NCBI RefSeq assembly: GCF_003688625.1
Contig: NZ_RCWY01000002.1
Span: 372,001 to 436,000, forward strand
From: Sphingomonas sp. PP-CE-3A-406
GTDB taxonomy: Bacteria > Pseudomonadota > Alphaproteobacteria > Sphingomonadales > Sphingomonadaceae
Direction of reading: 5' to 3'
DNA length: 64,000 bases
The notes under the pieces are model-generated. The model was given only the letters and a program-made list of their open reading frames with translations, made no database searches and was not told where the DNA came from. The position numbers and the translations under genes are program-made. Of this stretch, positions 1-8,799 are shown piece by piece; position 1 is the first letter of the stretch, and every line of letters starts with the position of its first letter.

Positions 1-1518
1 GGTGGCGATCTCGGCGCGGGCTATTTCGGCGGCGGCGCGGCGCACGTCGTGTTCCAGCCGGGAGCGGCGCTCGGCTTCTTCGCACTCGGGCTACTCGCCG
101 CTGTTCTGGGTAGCGCGCTCCCAGCACGTGCCGCCGCCCGCGCCGCGCCCGCCGCCGCGTTGAAGAATGCCGGCGACGTTCTCGACCCGCGCCGTGCCGT
201 GCCGTGGCGGCCCGCCGCCGCGCTGTTGCTGGGCGGCGGCGGCGTGGCGATGCTCCCAGCGATCGACGGCCTGCCGCTGTTCGGTTTCGCCGGGATGGCG
301 GCGATGCTCGCGGGCGGCGTCGCCGGCGTGCCGTGGTTCGCGCGCACGCTGCTCACCCCGCTGGCGAAGCGCACGCACGGCAGCGTGCCCGGGATGCTGG
401 CGATCCGCCATCTGCACGGTGCGCCTGGCGAGGCGGCGACCGCGCTGTGCGGGATCGTCGCGTCGACCGCGCTGATGATCGCGATGGCGACGATGGTGAC
501 CAGCTTTCGCGGCGCGGTCGACGAATGGCTCGGGCAGGTGCTGGGTGCCGATCTGTATCTGCGCACGGCCGCGGGCGCGAGTTTCGATCCGGCGATACGG
601 ACGCGTCTCGCCACCACGCCCGGCGTCGCACGGCTCGCCTTCAGCCGCCAGATCCCGCTGACCATCGCCCCCGATCGCCCGCCGATCAGCCTGATCGCGC
701 GGCCCGAACGCGGCGGTCGCGATCCGCTGCTGGTCCTGATCGCGAAGGGATCGGCCTTGCCCCCCAACGCGCTACCCGTCTGGGTCTCAGAACCCGCGCA
801 ACGGCTGTACGGCTGGGATCCGGACGAGACGATCACGCTGCCCATCGCAGGGCGGACGCGGTTCGTGGTCGCAGGCGTCTGGCGGGATTACGGGCGGCAG
901 GCGGGCGCGGTCCTGATCGACGAAGGCGATTACCAGCGGCTCACCGGCGACGATGGCCGCGACGAGATATCGGCAATGGTCAGGCCCGGCGAGGATATCG
1001 GCAAGGTCGCCGATGCGATGACCGCGCGCTTGCCCGCAAGCCTGCGCGATCAGGTCGAGGTCGGTCGCCCGGCGACGCTCAGGAAACTCGCGCTGACGCT
1101 CTTCGACCGGAGTTTCGCGGTGACCTATCTGCTCGAAGCCGTCGCGATTCTGGTCGGGCTTGCCGGCGTCGCGGCGACGATGTCGGCACAGACGATCGCG
1201 CGTGAACGCGAGTTCGGGATGCTGCGGCATCTGGGGCTGACGCGGCGCCAGTTGACCGCGATGCTGGCGATCGAAGGCGCGATCGTCGGGCTGACGGGTG
1301 CGCTCGCCGGGATCGGGCTCGGGCTGATCCTGTCGCAGGTTCTGATCCACGTCATCAATCCCCAGTCGTTCAACTGGACGATGACGACGCGAATTCCCTA
1401 CGAGACGCTGCTCGGGGTCGCCGCGGCGTTGACCGGGGCGGCCGCGATCACCGCCGTGCTCGCAGGACGCCGCGCGACCGCGAACAGCGCGGTGCAATCG
1501 GTACGGGAGGATTGGTGA
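1..1518 (+). CDS. FtsX-like ABC transporter permease, 5'-truncated by the window edge
   Basis: The reading frame is open from the first base, so the true start lies upstream; 505 residues are visible. Hydrophobic segments occur early (about residues 15-40 and 75-105) and again near the C-terminus, which ends with a FtsX-type permease domain: a helix preceding a REREFGMLRHLGLTRRQ coupling motif and two closing helices. A large extracytoplasmic domain sits between them. This is the LolC/MacB-like architecture of permeases that move lipophilic substrates in the envelope. The stop overlaps the start of the next gene (TGATG), a lipocalin-like protein, a pairing known as an ABC permease plus AttH component. 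The substrate is unknown. Confidence 0.85.
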   Translation, partial: GGDLGAGYFGGGAAHVVFQPGAALGFFALGLLAAVLGSALPARAAARAAPAAALKNAGDVLDPRRAVPWRPAAALLLGGGGVAMLPAIDGLPLFGFAGMAAMLAGGVAGVPWFARTLLTPLAKRTHGSVPGMLAIRHLHGAPGEAATALCGIVASTALMIAMATMVTSFRGAVDEWLGQVLGADLYLRTAAGASFDPAIRTRLATTPGVARLAFSRQIPLTIAPDRPPISLIARPERGGRDPLLVLIAKGSALPPNALPVWVSEPAQRLYGWDPDETITLPIAGRTRFVVAGVWRDYGRQAGAVLIDEGDYQRLTGDDGRDEISAMVRPGEDIGKVADAMTARLPASLRDQVEVGRPATLRKLALTLFDRSFAVTYLLEAVAILVGLAGVAATMSAQTIAREREFGMLRHLGLTRRQLTAMLAIEGAIVGLTGALAGIGLGLILSQVLIHVINPQSFNWTMTTRIPYETLLGVAAALTGAAAITAVLAGRRATANSAVQSVREDW

Positions 1519-2588
1519 TGCGCCGCACGCTGCCGTTGTTGGTCGGCTTGATCGCGACTGTCGGTGTCGCCGCGCCGCCTGCGACGCCCTACCCCGTCGT
1601 CCGGCCCGGCATCGTCCTGCGTTTCCCGGCCGATCACGGCGCGCATCCGCAGTTTCGCACCGAATGGTGGTACGTCACCGGTTGGCTGAAGACCGATGCG
1701 GGCGAGAATCTCGGCTTTCAGGTCACCTTCTTCCGCACGCGGCCGCCGGGCAACGCGCGCAATCCGAGCCGGTTCGCGCCGAACCAGGTGCTGTTCGCGC
1801 ACGCCGCGCTGTCCGATCCCGCGACCGGCCGGCTGCTGCACGGCGAGCGCGCCGCGCGCGCCGGCTTCGGTCTGGCGCAGGCGCGCACCGGCGATGCCGA
1901 CGTCGCGATCCGCGACTGGCAGATGCTGCGCGCGAAGGACGGGCATTGGACGACGCGCGTGACCGCCGACGGTTTCGGTCTGGCGCTCGATCTCCAGCCG
2001 ACGCAGCCGCCGCTGCCGCAGGGTCGCGGCGGCTATAGCCAGAAAGGGCCGCGCCCCGAGGAAGCGAGCTATTACTACTCGATCCCGCATCTGCGGGTGA
2101 CCGGGCAGGTGATGCGCGGCGGACGGGCAGTCGCGGTGCGCGGCGAGGCGTGGCTCGATCGCGAATGGTCGTCGAACTATCTCGCCCCGACCGCGCAAGG
2201 GTGGGACTGGACCGGGCTCAACTTCGACGACGGCTCGGCACTGATGGCGTTCCGGATCCGCCGCAAGGGGGGCGGTATCCTGTGGACGGGCGGGTCGCTG
2301 CGCCGCGCCGATGGCACGACGACGGTGTTCGGGCCCAACGACGTCGCGTTCCGCCCGCTCGCGACATGGCGGAGCAAGGCGACCGGCGCGACCTATCCGG
2401 TGGCGCAGGAGCTTAGCGTGCGTGTCGCCGATCGGATCCAGCGCTGGCGCCTGACGCCGATGTTCGCCGCACAGGAACTCGACGCGCGCCGCAGCGGATT
2501 GCCGGTCTATTGGGAGGGTGCGGTGCGCACGCGTGGCGGCCGGGGGTATCTCGAACTCACCGGCTACGATCGCGCGCTGGCGATGTAG
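1518..2588 (+). CDS. Secreted lipocalin-like protein (AttH/CrtC-type)
   Basis: This 356-residue protein begins with a signal peptide (MRRTLPLLVGLIATVGVAA, cleavage near APPA) and is probably periplasmic. The body carries the features of the AttH/carotenoid 1,2-hydratase-like two-lobed lipocalin family: FRTEWWYVTGWL near residues 40-50, GFQVTFFRTR, and EAWLDREWSS followed by GWDWTGLNFDDGSALM. It is translationally coupled to the upstream FtsX-like permease, so it probably accepts or processes the lipophilic substrate of that transporter. I chose the ATG at 1518; in-frame TTG 1512 and GTG 1515 lie just upstream but are less likely. Despite the family name, no carotenoid genes are nearby, so a hydratase role is not supported. 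Confidence 0.8.
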   Translation: MRRTLPLLVGLIATVGVAAPPATPYPVVRPGIVLRFPADHGAHPQFRTEWWYVTGWLKTDAGENLGFQVTFFRTRPPGNARNPSRFAPNQVLFAHAALSDPATGRLLHGERAARAGFGLAQARTGDADVAIRDWQMLRAKDGHWTTRVTADGFGLALDLQPTQPPLPQGRGGYSQKGPRPEEASYYYSIPHLRVTGQVMRGGRAVAVRGEAWLDREWSSNYLAPTAQGWDWTGLNFDDGSALMAFRIRRKGGGILWTGGSLRRADGTTTVFGPNDVAFRPLATWRSKATGATYPVAQELSVRVADRIQRWRLTPMFAAQELDARRSGLPVYWEGAVRTRGGRGYLELTGYDRALAM

Positions 2589-2599
2589 CCCCGCGCGCC

Positions 2600-3178
2600 T
2601 TAGAAGCCCGCCGCGGAAAGCTGCGACCGGAAGCTCAAGCGATCATGCTCGGAAATCGGCGGCAATTCCCGTGCCGCCTTCCCCTTGCGCAACCGCGCGC
2701 GATCCTTCTCGGACGGTTCGACGCGGCGCACCCGCACCGCAGCCAGACCGCTGGCGCGCACGCCAAGCAGTTCGGCGGCGCCGCGCGACAGATCGAGGAT
2801 CCGCGCATGACCGGCAAACGGTCCGCGATCGTTGATCCGGACGATGATCCGCCGCCCGGTATCGAGCGCGGTGACCTCGACATAGGTCGGCAGCGGCAGC
2901 GTGGTATGCGCTGCGGTCGGCCACTCGGCACGGAAACGTTCGCCATTGGCGGTCCGGTTACCCGATTCGCTGCCGTACCAGCTCGCATAGCCCAGCACGT
3001 CGTAGCTCGGGTCCGCCGCCGGGACATAGGTCGTGCCGCGCACCCGATACGGCCCGCCGAGCTTGACCTGCGCGTCGCTGACCGGGCGGTACGATCCGCC
3101 CGCGCACCCCGTCATGAGGAACACGGCGAGGCAGGCGACCCTCGCCAGCGGTGTCGAAAATCTGTGCATGCAGGTCAT
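2600..3178 (-). CDS. rlpA: RlpA-like septal lytic transglycosylase lipoprotein
   Basis: The 192-residue product has an N-terminal lipoprotein signal with lipobox MTGC, so it should be membrane-anchored, facing the periplasm. The double-psi beta-barrel domain is clear from GYASWYGSESGNRTANGE and IIVRINDRGPFAGHARILDLS. In RlpA this fold cleaves glycan strands lacking stem peptides. The C-terminal SPOR domain of E. coli RlpA is absent; only a short Arg/Lys-rich tail follows. The ATG at 3178 forms an ATGA overlap with the stop of the upstream cell wall hydrolase, which fixes the start; a second ATG is at 3169. The two genes look co-transcribed and jointly devoted to peptidoglycan remodelling. Confidence 0.85.
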   Translation of the reverse strand: MTCMHRFSTPLARVACLAVFLMTGCAGGSYRPVSDAQVKLGGPYRVRGTTYVPAADPSYDVLGYASWYGSESGNRTANGERFRAEWPTAAHTTLPLPTYVEVTALDTGRRIIVRINDRGPFAGHARILDLSRGAAELLGVRASGLAAVRVRRVEPSEKDRARLRKGKAARELPPISEHDRLSFRSQLSAAGF

Positions 3179-3846
3179 CGCCGTTGATAGAAGATATGGG
3201 ACTCGACGGTCGCCACCTTGACGAGCGAGCTGCGCCAATACGGCACCATCCAGTCGGTATGATAGTGCGTCGCGCGGCCGACCGGCGCATAGACATAGCC
3301 GCTCAGCGCACGACGCGCGGCGCGACGCGCCTGCTCCCAGCCGTCATGTTCGGGCCGCCGCGTGCGCGACCCGTCGCAGCTGAACGAGAACTGGCACCCG
3401 GTCGTCCGGTTCGCGCCCTGATAGACGACGCCGCACACCGTCTTGGGAAATCCCGCCGCGCCGACGCGATTGAGCACGACCTGGATGACCGCGCGCTGCG
3501 CGTCGCGGTCGTCGCCGGCCTCGTACAGCGCGACGGTCGCGAGGCATTCGGTCGCCTGGAGCCGCGCGGCAGGACCGCCGCGGAAGCGGAATGGCGTCGC
3601 CGCCCGGCGCTTGGCGGTCGCGATCGGGACGAGCGCATTCGAGGCCCGCGCCTGCGCCATCGTCAGCCGCGGTTTTCGGTTGCCCGTGGTGGTTTCGGTC
3701 GGCCAGGGCACATCGGTCAGCCATCCGATGACGACCGCGAACGCAACGACCGCGCCGAGCAGGAGGAGCCAATGCTCGGACGATGGCCTCAGCCCGGATC
3801 GCTTGCGCCGTCGCGACGAGACATATCGGACCGGTCGCTTCGCCAT
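3175..3846 (-). CDS. SleB-family cell wall hydrolase, single-pass membrane protein
   Basis: This is a 223-residue protein with a basic N-terminus (RRRKRSG), one transmembrane segment at about residues 26-42 (LLLLGAVVAFAVVIGWL) and a C-terminal cell wall hydrolase (SleB/Hydrolase_2) domain. Typical motifs are ATVALYEAGDD, AVIQVVLNRV, FPKTVCGVVYQG, CQFSFSCDG and ATHYHTDWMVPYW; the Glu in LYEAG is the expected catalytic acid. The domain should sit in the periplasm and cut peptidoglycan. It is the first gene of a two-gene unit with rlpA. A TAAGGA Shine-Dalgarno sequence precedes the ATG. The exact bond cleaved (amidase or transglycosylase) cannot be told from sequence. Confidence 0.8.
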   Translation of the reverse strand: MAKRPVRYVSSRRRKRSGLRPSSEHWLLLLGAVVAFAVVIGWLTDVPWPTETTTGNRKPRLTMAQARASNALVPIATAKRRAATPFRFRGGPAARLQATECLATVALYEAGDDRDAQRAVIQVVLNRVGAAGFPKTVCGVVYQGANRTTGCQFSFSCDGSRTRRPEHDGWEQARRAARRALSGYVYAPVGRATHYHTDWMVPYWRSSLVKVATVESHIFYQRR

Positions 3847-3932
3847 CCCGCGTCCTTACCGGCGAAATTTTCGCAAGGGAACGACCGGTGTGACGCCCGC
3901 CCAAGGGTCGAAGCGTGATCGTCAGAAAGAAA

Positions 3933-4017
3933 TGGTGCCCCTGGCCGGAATCGAACCAGCATGCCTTGCGGCAACCGATTTTGAGTCGGTCGCGTCTACC
4001 AATTTCGCCACAGGGGC
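3933..4017 (-). tRNA. tRNA-Leu (anticodon CAA)
   Basis: The minus strand folds into an 85-nt type II tRNA with CCA encoded. The acceptor stem pairs GCCCCTG with CAGGGGC; the anticodon loop is CTCAAAA between ACCGA and TCGGT, giving anticodon CAA; a long variable arm (TTGCCGCAAGGCA) and a T arm GGTTCGATTCC follow. The long variable arm plus the CAA anticodon identify leucine (UUG codons). Confidence 0.95.
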
Positions 4018-4027
4018 AGCGGCGGGT

Positions 4028-4056
4028 TGGCTAGACGAAGCTTTCGTCCGCCGCAA
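4028..4056 (-). promoter_or_regulatory. Putative promoter of tRNA-Leu
   Basis: On the minus strand TTGCGG (4056-4051) and TAGCCA (4033-4028) are separated by exactly 17 bp and end about 10 bp before the mature tRNA 5' end. This fits a sigma-70 type promoter of alphaproteobacteria, but the boxes are only partial matches. Confidence 0.4.
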
Positions 4057-4083
4057 GCTGTCTTGACGAGGAATTGTGGCCGT

Positions 4084-5592
4084 TCAGTTTCTCGGCGGTT
4101 GGCGGCGGTAGCTGAGCGCCTCGGCGATGTGGATGCGGCCGACGGTCTCGCTGCCGGCGAGATCGGCGATGGTGCGGCCGACACGGAGGATGCGCGTGTA
4201 GCCCCGCGCGGTCAGCCGCATCGCTTCGGCGGCTTGGGCGAGAAGCTTGCGGCCGGCTTCGTCGGGCGTGGCAACGGCGTCGAGCAATGCGCCGTCAGCC
4301 TCCGCATTCGTGCGAACCGGGTGGTCTCGATACCGGTCTGCCTGGATCGCACGGGCGGCGGCGACGCGAGCGGCGACTTCGGCCGAACCTTCGGTCGGCG
4401 GCGGGAGGATCAGGTCGGCGGCGCTGACCGCCTGGACGTCGATGTGCAGATCAATTCGGTCGAGTAGCGGACCGGAGACCTTCGCCTGATAATCCGCGGC
4501 GCATTTCGGGGCGCGCGCGCAGGCCAGGCTCGCATCGCCGAGGTGGCCGCATCGGCACGGGTTCATCGCTGCGATCAATTGCACGCGAGCAGGGAACGTT
4601 ACGTGCGCGTTGGCCCGCGCGACGCTGACCGTGCCGGTCTCCAGCGGTTGGCGGAGCGAATCGAGCACGGCGCGCTGGAACTCGGGGAGTTCGTCGAGGA
4701 ACAGCACGCCAAGATGCGCGAGGCTGACCTCGCCCGGCTTCACCTTCAGGCCGCCGCCGGTAAGTGCCGCCATCGATGCGGAATGGTGCGGCGCGCGGAA
4801 CGGCCGCGTGCGGGTCAGGCGGCCGCCGGAAAGCGTGCCAGCTACGGATTGCACCATCGAGACTTCGAGCGCCTCGGCGGGGTCGAGCGGTGGCAGGATA
4901 CCGGGCAAACACGACGCCATCAGCGACTTGCCGGAACCGGGCGGGCCTACCATCAGCAAATTATGCGATCCGGCCGCAGCGATCTCCAGCGCGCGCTTGG
5001 CGGTCTCCTGCCCCTTCACCTGCCGCAGGTCCGGACCGCGATCGGACTGTTCCGCAATGCCGGGCTTGGGTGGGCTGAGCAGGCCGTGGCCCTTGAAGTG
5101 GTTGAGCAACGAAAGCAGATCAGGCGCGGCGATGACCTCGATCTCGCCTGCCCATGCCGCTTCAGATCCTTGCGCCGCCGGACAGACGAGCCCCTTCCCC
5201 ACTTCCGATGCATGCAGCGCCGCCAGCAGAACACCCGGCGATGCGGTGATCCGCGCATCGAGGCCAAGCTCGCCGACGATCACATAATCCGCCAGCGCTT
5301 CGGCATCGACCACGCCCATCGCCGCGAGCAACGCCAGCGCGATAGGAAGATCGAAATGCGATCCTTCTTTCGGCAGATCGGCGGGCGACAGGTTCACCGC
5401 GATGCGTTTCGGCGGTAGCGACAGGCCCATCCCGGCGATCGCACCCCGCACGCGTTCGCGACTTTCGCCGACCGCCTTGTCGGCTAAGCCCACGACGTTG
5501 AACGCAGGAAGTCCTGGAATCAGTTGGACTTGCACCTCGACCGCGCGCGCTTCGAGCCCGAGATACGCCACCGTCGCTACGATCGCCGCCAT
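4084..5592 (-). CDS. comM: ComM/YifB-family Mg-chelatase-like AAA+ ATPase
   Basis: The 502-residue protein has the full ComM layout: an N-terminal Lon-like domain (QLIPGLPAFNVVGLADKAV near residue 25, RIAVNLSPADLPKEGSHFDLPIA near 65-85), a Mg-chelatase AAA+ core with Walker A GPPGSGKS at 216-223, Walker B LGVLFLDELPEF, and the Cys-containing AMNPCRCG loop, then a C-terminal lid. ComM is a DNA helicase that promotes branch migration during natural transformation in Vibrio and is widespread in bacteria. A longer form from ATG 5619 is possible, but ATG 5592 has a GGGGGAG ribosome site 5 bp upstream. It is a single gene beside tRNA-Leu; no other competence genes are in view. Confidence 0.9.
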   Translation of the reverse strand: MAAIVATVAYLGLEARAVEVQVQLIPGLPAFNVVGLADKAVGESRERVRGAIAGMGLSLPPKRIAVNLSPADLPKEGSHFDLPIALALLAAMGVVDAEALADYVIVGELGLDARITASPGVLLAALHASEVGKGLVCPAAQGSEAAWAGEIEVIAAPDLLSLLNHFKGHGLLSPPKPGIAEQSDRGPDLRQVKGQETAKRALEIAAAGSHNLLMVGPPGSGKSLMASCLPGILPPLDPAEALEVSMVQSVAGTLSGGRLTRTRPFRAPHHSASMAALTGGGLKVKPGEVSLAHLGVLFLDELPEFQRAVLDSLRQPLETGTVSVARANAHVTFPARVQLIAAMNPCRCGHLGDASLACARAPKCAADYQAKVSGPLLDRIDLHIDVQAVSAADLILPPPTEGSAEVAARVAAARAIQADRYRDHPVRTNAEADGALLDAVATPDEAGRKLLAQAAEAMRLTARGYTRILRVGRTIADLAGSETVGRIHIAEALSYRRQPPRN

Positions 5593-5707
5593 GCCCGCTC
5601 CCCCGCGACACGACGTCACGCCTTATTCATACCCGATTTGCCATGTCTGCAAGGACGGGTCGCACCGATCGCCCCACCGTCTTGCCATCCTAATACACCG
5701 GACCCAC

Positions 5708-6019
5708 ATGCCTTCCGTGAAAGCAGTCCGCTCCCCCGTTCTCCGCTTCGGCCAGTTGCTGCTCGGGATACTGCTGATCCTGAGTGCGCCGATTCTCGCG
5801 CCGCTGCCGGGGCCGGCGGGGATTTTCCTGTTCGCCGGCGGAATGGTGCTGGTGTTGCGCAATTCGCGCTGGGCGCGGCTGAAATGGGCGCGGCTGAAGC
5901 GGCGCTGGCCTAGGACCGGGCATTTCGTCGATCGGATGATGCGGCGGCAGAGCGCGATGCGCCGGCACGAGCGGGCGAAGGCGGCTAAAAGCTCGGCTGC
6001 CAAGGCCGGTGTGAATTGA
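5708..6019 (+). CDS. Small membrane protein, PGPGW-like
   Basis: This 103-residue protein has a hydrophobic N-terminal half (FGQLLLGILLILSAPILAPL followed by GPAGIFLFAGGMVLVL) that forms two membrane spans separated by a PLPGPAG turn, and a strongly basic C-terminal tail (ARLKWARLKRRWPR onward). The turn and layout resemble the PGPGW family of putative transmembrane proteins, whose function is unknown. The same frame stays open far upstream, but that part is antisense to comM and has the composition of a shadow, so I place the start at ATG 5708. The stop codon lies inside the predicted rpmH promoter. Confidence 0.65.
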   Translation: MPSVKAVRSPVLRFGQLLLGILLILSAPILAPLPGPAGIFLFAGGMVLVLRNSRWARLKWARLKRRWPRTGHFVDRMMRRQSAMRRHERAKAAKSSAAKAGVN

Positions 6020-6044
6020 CTTGTCGCGTCCCTTTCCGTAAGCG
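6016..6044 (+). promoter_or_regulatory. Putative promoter of rpmH-rnpA
   Basis: TTGACT (6016-6021) is followed after 17 bp by TAAGCG (6039-6044). The -35 box overlaps the stop codon of the preceding gene and the boxes lie 60-90 bp before rpmH. The -10 match is weak, so this is tentative. Confidence 0.38.
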
Positions 6045-6099
6045 CCCAGCCATCAAGGCCGTCCCCGTGGCGGCCGTTTTCTATTTGATGACCTAGGGA

Positions 6100-6636
6100 A
6101 TGACCAATGAAGCGGACCTTTCAGCCGAGCAACCTGGTACGCGCACGCCGTCACGGCTTCCGCGCACGGATGGCGACGGTCGGCGGCCGGGCAGTGATCC
6201 ACGCACGCCGCGCACGCGGTCGCAAGAAGCTGTCGGCCTAACAATTCTAGATAAGCGCCGCGATTTTCTCGCGGCGAATGCGGGGAAGCGCGCACCGATG
6301 CCGGGATTCGTCCTGCTCATGCGCCCCCGCGACGATGGTGACGAGACGATGCGAATCGGCTTCACCGTCACCAAGAAGATCGGCAACGCCGTCGTCCGGA
6401 ACCGCATGAAACGGCGGTTGCGGGCGTTGGCGCGTGAGCTGTTGGCGGAGCGCGGCGTTGCTGGGGCTGATCACGTGCTGATCGGGCGCAACGGCGGCGT
6501 CGAGCGGGATTACGCTTTGTTGCGGACCGAGCTCGGCAAGGCTTTCCGCAAGGTTACGCCTCAACCAGATAATGCCACACCGACGCAAACCCCCACCCCG
6601 GCGAAGGCCGGGGCCCAAATGGGAAAGCGGCCGTGA
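6100..6636 (+). CDS. rnpA: Ribonuclease P protein component, frame starting upstream of rpmH
   Basis: The conserved RnpA domain runs from [13 protein letters not shown] through [24 protein letters not shown], the RNR-type motif that binds RNase P RNA, to [13 protein letters not shown]. Its N-terminus begins at about 6247, yet the only canonical start in frame before it is ATG 6100, which adds about 48 Arg/Pro-rich residues read through all of rpmH. The next ATG, 6298, would remove the conserved N-terminus. An ATT at 6244 is a possible non-standard start. ATG 6100 has poor spacing: the AGGGA touches it and fits rpmH better. The last 20 or so residues are encoded by a palindromic repeat, not by the family domain. 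The gene is certain; the start is not. Confidence 0.8.
   Translation: MTNEADLSAEQPGTRTPSRLPRTDGDGRRPGSDPRTPRTRSQEAVGLTILDKRRDFLAANAGKRAPMPGFVLLMRPRDDGDETMRIGFTVTKKIGNAVVRNRMKRRLRALARELLAERGVAGADHVLIGRNGGVERDYALLRTELGKAFRKVTPQPDNATPTQTPTPAKAGAQMGKRP
6107..6241 (+). CDS. rpmH: Large ribosomal subunit protein bL34
   Basis: The 44-residue translation starts [18 protein letters not shown] and ends GRKKLSA, the invariant pattern and length of L34 (bL34) of the 50S subunit. An AGGGA sequence at 6095-6099 sits 7 bases before the ATG, ideal ribosome-binding spacing. The gene lies wholly inside the upstream part of the rnpA reading frame, offset by one base. L34 followed by RNase P protein is the conserved bacterial order. 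Confidence 0.97.
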   Translation: MKRTFQPSNLVRARRHGFRARMATVGGRAVIHARRARGRKKLSA

Positions 6637-6696
6637 TTACGGGCCGCGCCTCGTTATTGATGTCGCCCAATTGGGCCCCGGCCTTCGCCGGGGTGG
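6593..6696. repeat. Inverted repeat (26-bp perfect arms) spanning the rnpA stop
   Basis: The arms 6593-6618 and 6671-6696 are perfect reverse complements (core CCCCGGCGAAGGCCGGGG) separated by 52 bp. The left arm and part of the loop are translated as the tail of rnpA, whose stop is at 6634-6636. The structure could end rnpA transcripts or protect their 3' ends. Confidence 0.85.
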
Positions 6697-6752
6697 TAAC
6701 AGGTTTGGGATTGTCCGCTGACGAGCGTTGTTCGCTGCGCCTCGCCCGCTCC

Positions 6753-6809
6753 TTGTTCTCCCGCGAAGGCGGGAGCCCAGACTGGGTCCCCGCCTTCGCG
6801 GGAGAACAA
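6753..6809. repeat. Palindromic repeat, family C copy 1
   Basis: A 57-bp palindrome with TTGTTCTCCCGCGAAGGCGG on the left and its near reverse complement on the right, around a CCCAGACTGGG centre. Related copies are at 20119 and 61741. It lies between rnpA and yidD. Confidence 0.8.
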
Positions 6810-6838
6810 TGTGAGGGCAATCTGGCGGCGTTGACATC

Positions 6839-7096
6839 ATGCTAGCCCGCCTCCTCATCCTCATCGCCCGCGCATGGCAACTCGGCCCTTCGCTCGTCCT
6901 GCCGTCGAGTTGCCGCTACGATCCTTCGTGTTCCGCCTATGCAATCGAGGCTGTTGGGCGCTATGGCGCGCTCAAGGGGGGCTGGTTGGCGGCGAAGCGT
7001 ATCGCGCGTTGCCATCCGTGGGGCGGGTACGGACCTGACCCGGTCCCTGACCCAGTCGCCGATAACGACAAGAAACTGAAAGACGCCGCCCTGTGA
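6839..7096 (+). CDS. yidD: Membrane protein insertion efficiency factor YidD
   Basis: The 85-residue product carries the YidD signature: an amphipathic N-terminus, then [15 protein letters not shown] and [21 protein letters not shown] with the conserved cysteines. YidD sits at the inner face of the membrane and assists YidC-dependent insertion. The stop overlaps the GTG start of yidC (GTGA), so the two proteins are translationally coupled, consistent with joint function. Confidence 0.95.
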   Translation: MLARLLILIARAWQLGPSLVLPSSCRYDPSCSAYAIEAVGRYGALKGGWLAAKRIARCHPWGGYGPDPVPDPVADNDKKLKDAAL

Positions 7097-8799
7097 AAGA
7101 CGACAAGCAGAATTTCGTGCTGTTCGCGGTGATCGCGGCGCTGATCCTGTTCGGATGGCCGATGATCCAGGGCAAGTTCTTCCCGACCGCGAATCCGCCG
7201 GTCACGAAGATCGAAGCCGGCAAGACCAAGGCCGTCGCCAATCCCGCCGCCGATCCGGCCGCGGACGGTGCCGCCGCAGTCCGCGATCGCGCCGCCGTGA
7301 TCGCCGAGACGCCGCGTATCCGTATCGAGACGCCCCGCGTGTCGGGCTCGATCAACCTGAAGGGCGCGCGGATCGATGATCTCGTGCTCAAGGGCTATGA
7401 CGAGACGGTCGCGAAGAACTCGCCGCCGATCCGCCTGCTTTCGCCGGCCGGCGCACCCGACGCGTATTTTGCGAGCTTCGGCTGGCGTGCGCAGGGCCTG
7501 ACCCCGCCCGCCGCCGACGCTGTCTGGACGCCCTCGGGCGCGACCACGCTGACGCCGACCACACCGGTCACGCTCGACGCGACCAACGCGACCGGGCAGC
7601 GCTTCCGCATCCAGATCGCTGTCGACCAGGATTACATGTTCACGGTCCGCCAGACCGTCCTCAACGCCGGCACCGCGCCCGTCCCCGTCGCGCCCTACGG
7701 CCTCGTCAACCGCGTCGGCATCTCGAAGGATCCGTCGTCGATGACGATCCATGTCGGGCCGATGTCGGTCGACAATGGCGGCGCGCATTACCGCCCGAAC
7801 TACAAGGACATCGACGCCGCCACGCAGAAGTTCACGACGACCGGCGGCTGGCTTGGCTTCACCGACAAATACTGGCTGACCGCGATCATCCCCGATCAGG
7901 CGCAGTCGTTCGACGGCCAGTTCCGCGCCGGCGCCAACAAGGCGTACCAGGCCGATTACGCGCTCCAGCCCAAGCAGCTCGCACCCGGCCAGGCGATCAC
8001 GCAGACCTCGCGCTTCTTCGCGGGCGCCAAGGAAGTCCGGCTGCTCGATCGCTACACCGACAAGGAAGGCGTCGCGAAGCTCGACTACGCGATCGACTGG
8101 GGCTGGTTCCGGATCGTCGAGAAGCCGATCTTCTATTACTTGGACCTGTTGTTCCGCACGATCGGCAACTTCGGCGTCGCGATCATCCTGCTGACCGTGA
8201 CGATCCGCGGCCTATTGTTCCCGATCGCGCAGCGCCAGTTCAAGTCGATGGCGGCGATGCGCGCCGTCCAGCCCAAGGCCAAGGCGCTCCAGGAAAAGCA
8301 CAAGGACGACAAGGTCCGCCTGCAGCAGGAGACGATGGCGCTGTACAAGGCCGAGGGCGTCAATCCGCTCGCCGGTTGCGCCCCGACGTTGCTCCAGATC
8401 CCGATCATGTACGCGCTGTACAAGGTGCTGATGCTGACGATCGAAATGCGCCATCAGCATTTCGTGCTGTGGATCAAGGATCTGTCCGCGCCCGATCCGC
8501 TGACGCCGCTCAACCTGTTCGGCCTGCTCGCCTTCACCCCGCCGCACATGATCGCGATCGGTGTCGTGCCGATCATCCTCGGCATCAGCATGTACTTCCA
8601 GTTCAAGCTGAACCCGACGCCGATGGACGACACGCAGAAGCAGGTCTTCGCGCTGCTGCCATGGGTGCTGATGTTCGTGATGGCGCCGTTCGCGGTCGGC
8701 CTCCAGGTCTACTGGATCACCTCGAACTGCCTGACGATCATCCAGCAGAAGCTGCTCTACGCCCGCCATCCGGGCCTGAAAGTGCCGGTGACCAAGTGA
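7093..8799 (+). CDS. yidC: Membrane protein insertase YidC
   Basis: The 568-residue insertase starts at GTG 7093 with the first transmembrane anchor ([18 protein letters not shown], residues 8-25). A Pro/Ala-rich linker leads to the large periplasmic beta-sandwich domain, then the five-helix insertase core from about residue 345: [20 protein letters not shown], the cytoplasmic coiled loop with [17 protein letters not shown], and [20 protein letters not shown]. It inserts membrane proteins alone or with SecYEG. It overlaps yidD upstream and engB downstream by GTGA, forming a tight rpmH-rnpA-yidD-yidC-engB unit. Confidence 0.97.
   Translation: MKDDKQNFVLFAVIAALILFGWPMIQGKFFPTANPPVTKIEAGKTKAVANPAADPAADGAAAVRDRAAVIAETPRIRIETPRVSGSINLKGARIDDLVLKGYDETVAKNSPPIRLLSPAGAPDAYFASFGWRAQGLTPPAADAVWTPSGATTLTPTTPVTLDATNATGQRFRIQIAVDQDYMFTVRQTVLNAGTAPVPVAPYGLVNRVGISKDPSSMTIHVGPMSVDNGGAHYRPNYKDIDAATQKFTTTGGWLGFTDKYWLTAIIPDQAQSFDGQFRAGANKAYQADYALQPKQLAPGQAITQTSRFFAGAKEVRLLDRYTDKEGVAKLDYAIDWGWFRIVEKPIFYYLDLLFRTIGNFGVAIILLTVTIRGLLFPIAQRQFKSMAAMRAVQPKAKALQEKHKDDKVRLQQETMALYKAEGVNPLAGCAPTLLQIPIMYALYKVLMLTIEMRHQHFVLWIKDLSAPDPLTPLNLFGLLAFTPPHMIAIGVVPIILGISMYFQFKLNPTPMDDTQKQVFALLPWVLMFVMAPFAVGLQVYWITSNCLTIIQQKLLYARHPGLKVPVTK

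Noticed and set aside
6100..6241. Treating the upstream part of the rnpA frame as pure shadow of rpmH
   Set aside because: The lack of any other canonical start before the conserved RnpA N-terminus makes the long frame worth keeping, with low confidence in the start.
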